From Winogradskyella immobilis (GTDB lineage: Bacteria; Bacteroidota; Bacteroidia; Flavobacteriales; Flavobacteriaceae): a stretch of DNA of 52,121 nt. Position numbers and translations under genes: made by a program. Under the pieces are notes generated by a model. It had not been told where the DNA came from. It did not search any database and was given only the letters and a program-made list of their open reading frames with translations. The first letter of the stretch is position 1, and the number at the start of each line of letters is the position of its first letter. The stretch is taken from the NCBI RefSeq assembly GCF_021887715.1, contig NZ_JAIQXX010000018.1, forward strand, positions 1 to 52,121. The letters run 5' to 3'. This document shows positions 52,085-52,121 of the stretch, in pieces.

Positions 52085-52121
52085 TTTTAATAATTTTATC
52101 TTTAAAGAAACATAAATAGAA

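Overview
The window is a 52-kb piece of a low-GC chromosome from the Bacteroidota, almost certainly family Flavobacteriaceae and probably marine. The evidence is three secreted proteins with type B type IX secretion (T9SS) C-terminal domains, Bacteroidota -7 promoter boxes (TAnnTTTG) in front of many genes, and lineage-typical families (DUF721, DUF5606, DUF368 pair, DUF349, OstA-like, DUF2652). I see no rRNA, tRNA, CRISPR array, integrase or transposase. The genus cannot be fixed from sequence reading alone.

Layout. 0.2-5.4 kb: DUF721, then a tight run of penicillin acylase, small membrane protein, nitrilase and a DUF2652/SRPBCC protein. 5.6-12.6 kb: bifunctional (p)ppGpp enzyme, Fur-family regulator, purA, OstA-like protein, class III aminotransferase. 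12.8-19.7 kb: TPR protein, two DUF368 membrane proteins (the family shown to carry undecaprenyl phosphate across the membrane), aroE, DUF349 coiled-coil protein, small secreted orphan. 20.1-22.5 kb, minus strand: mazG, DUF5606, def, ruvX. 22.7-28.1 kb: dapD, then a lipopolysaccharide-core-like group (GT9, CDP-glycerol-transferase-like, GT2 on plus; sugar kinase and second GT2 on minus). 28.2-31.7 kb: tsaC/sua5, cca, ctaA, pRiA4b-ORF3-like protein. 31.8-43.9 kb: ABC-2 ATPase and permease, then three large T9SS type B proteins. 43.9-52.1 kb: uvrB, tandem repeats, TerB-like protein, DUF1456 protein, secreted orphan, sucC, lysA, acetamidase-like lipoprotein, and a repeat-rich right edge.

Most genes are housekeeping. 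They group into envelope building (dapD and lysA on the diaminopimelate/lysine path, DUF368 lipid carriers, OstA, LPS-core genes), nucleotide and stringent control (rel, purA, mazG), translation quality (def, cca, tsaC) and secreted surface proteins (T9SS).

Most interesting points: the tsaC/sua5 reading frame has no ATG, GTG or TTG that would keep its essential N-terminal motif, and seems to start at ATT; several genes have a -7 promoter box only 4 nt before the start codon, implying leaderless mRNAs; an 11-fold repeat of about 90 residues in the 1616-residue T9SS protein has one conserved Cys pair per repeat; the DUF2652 protein keeps both metal aspartates of a class III nucleotide cyclase; and the right edge has a near-perfect 27-bp inverted repeat whose arms are themselves palindromic. 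I did not find a clear-cut new defence or mobile system.
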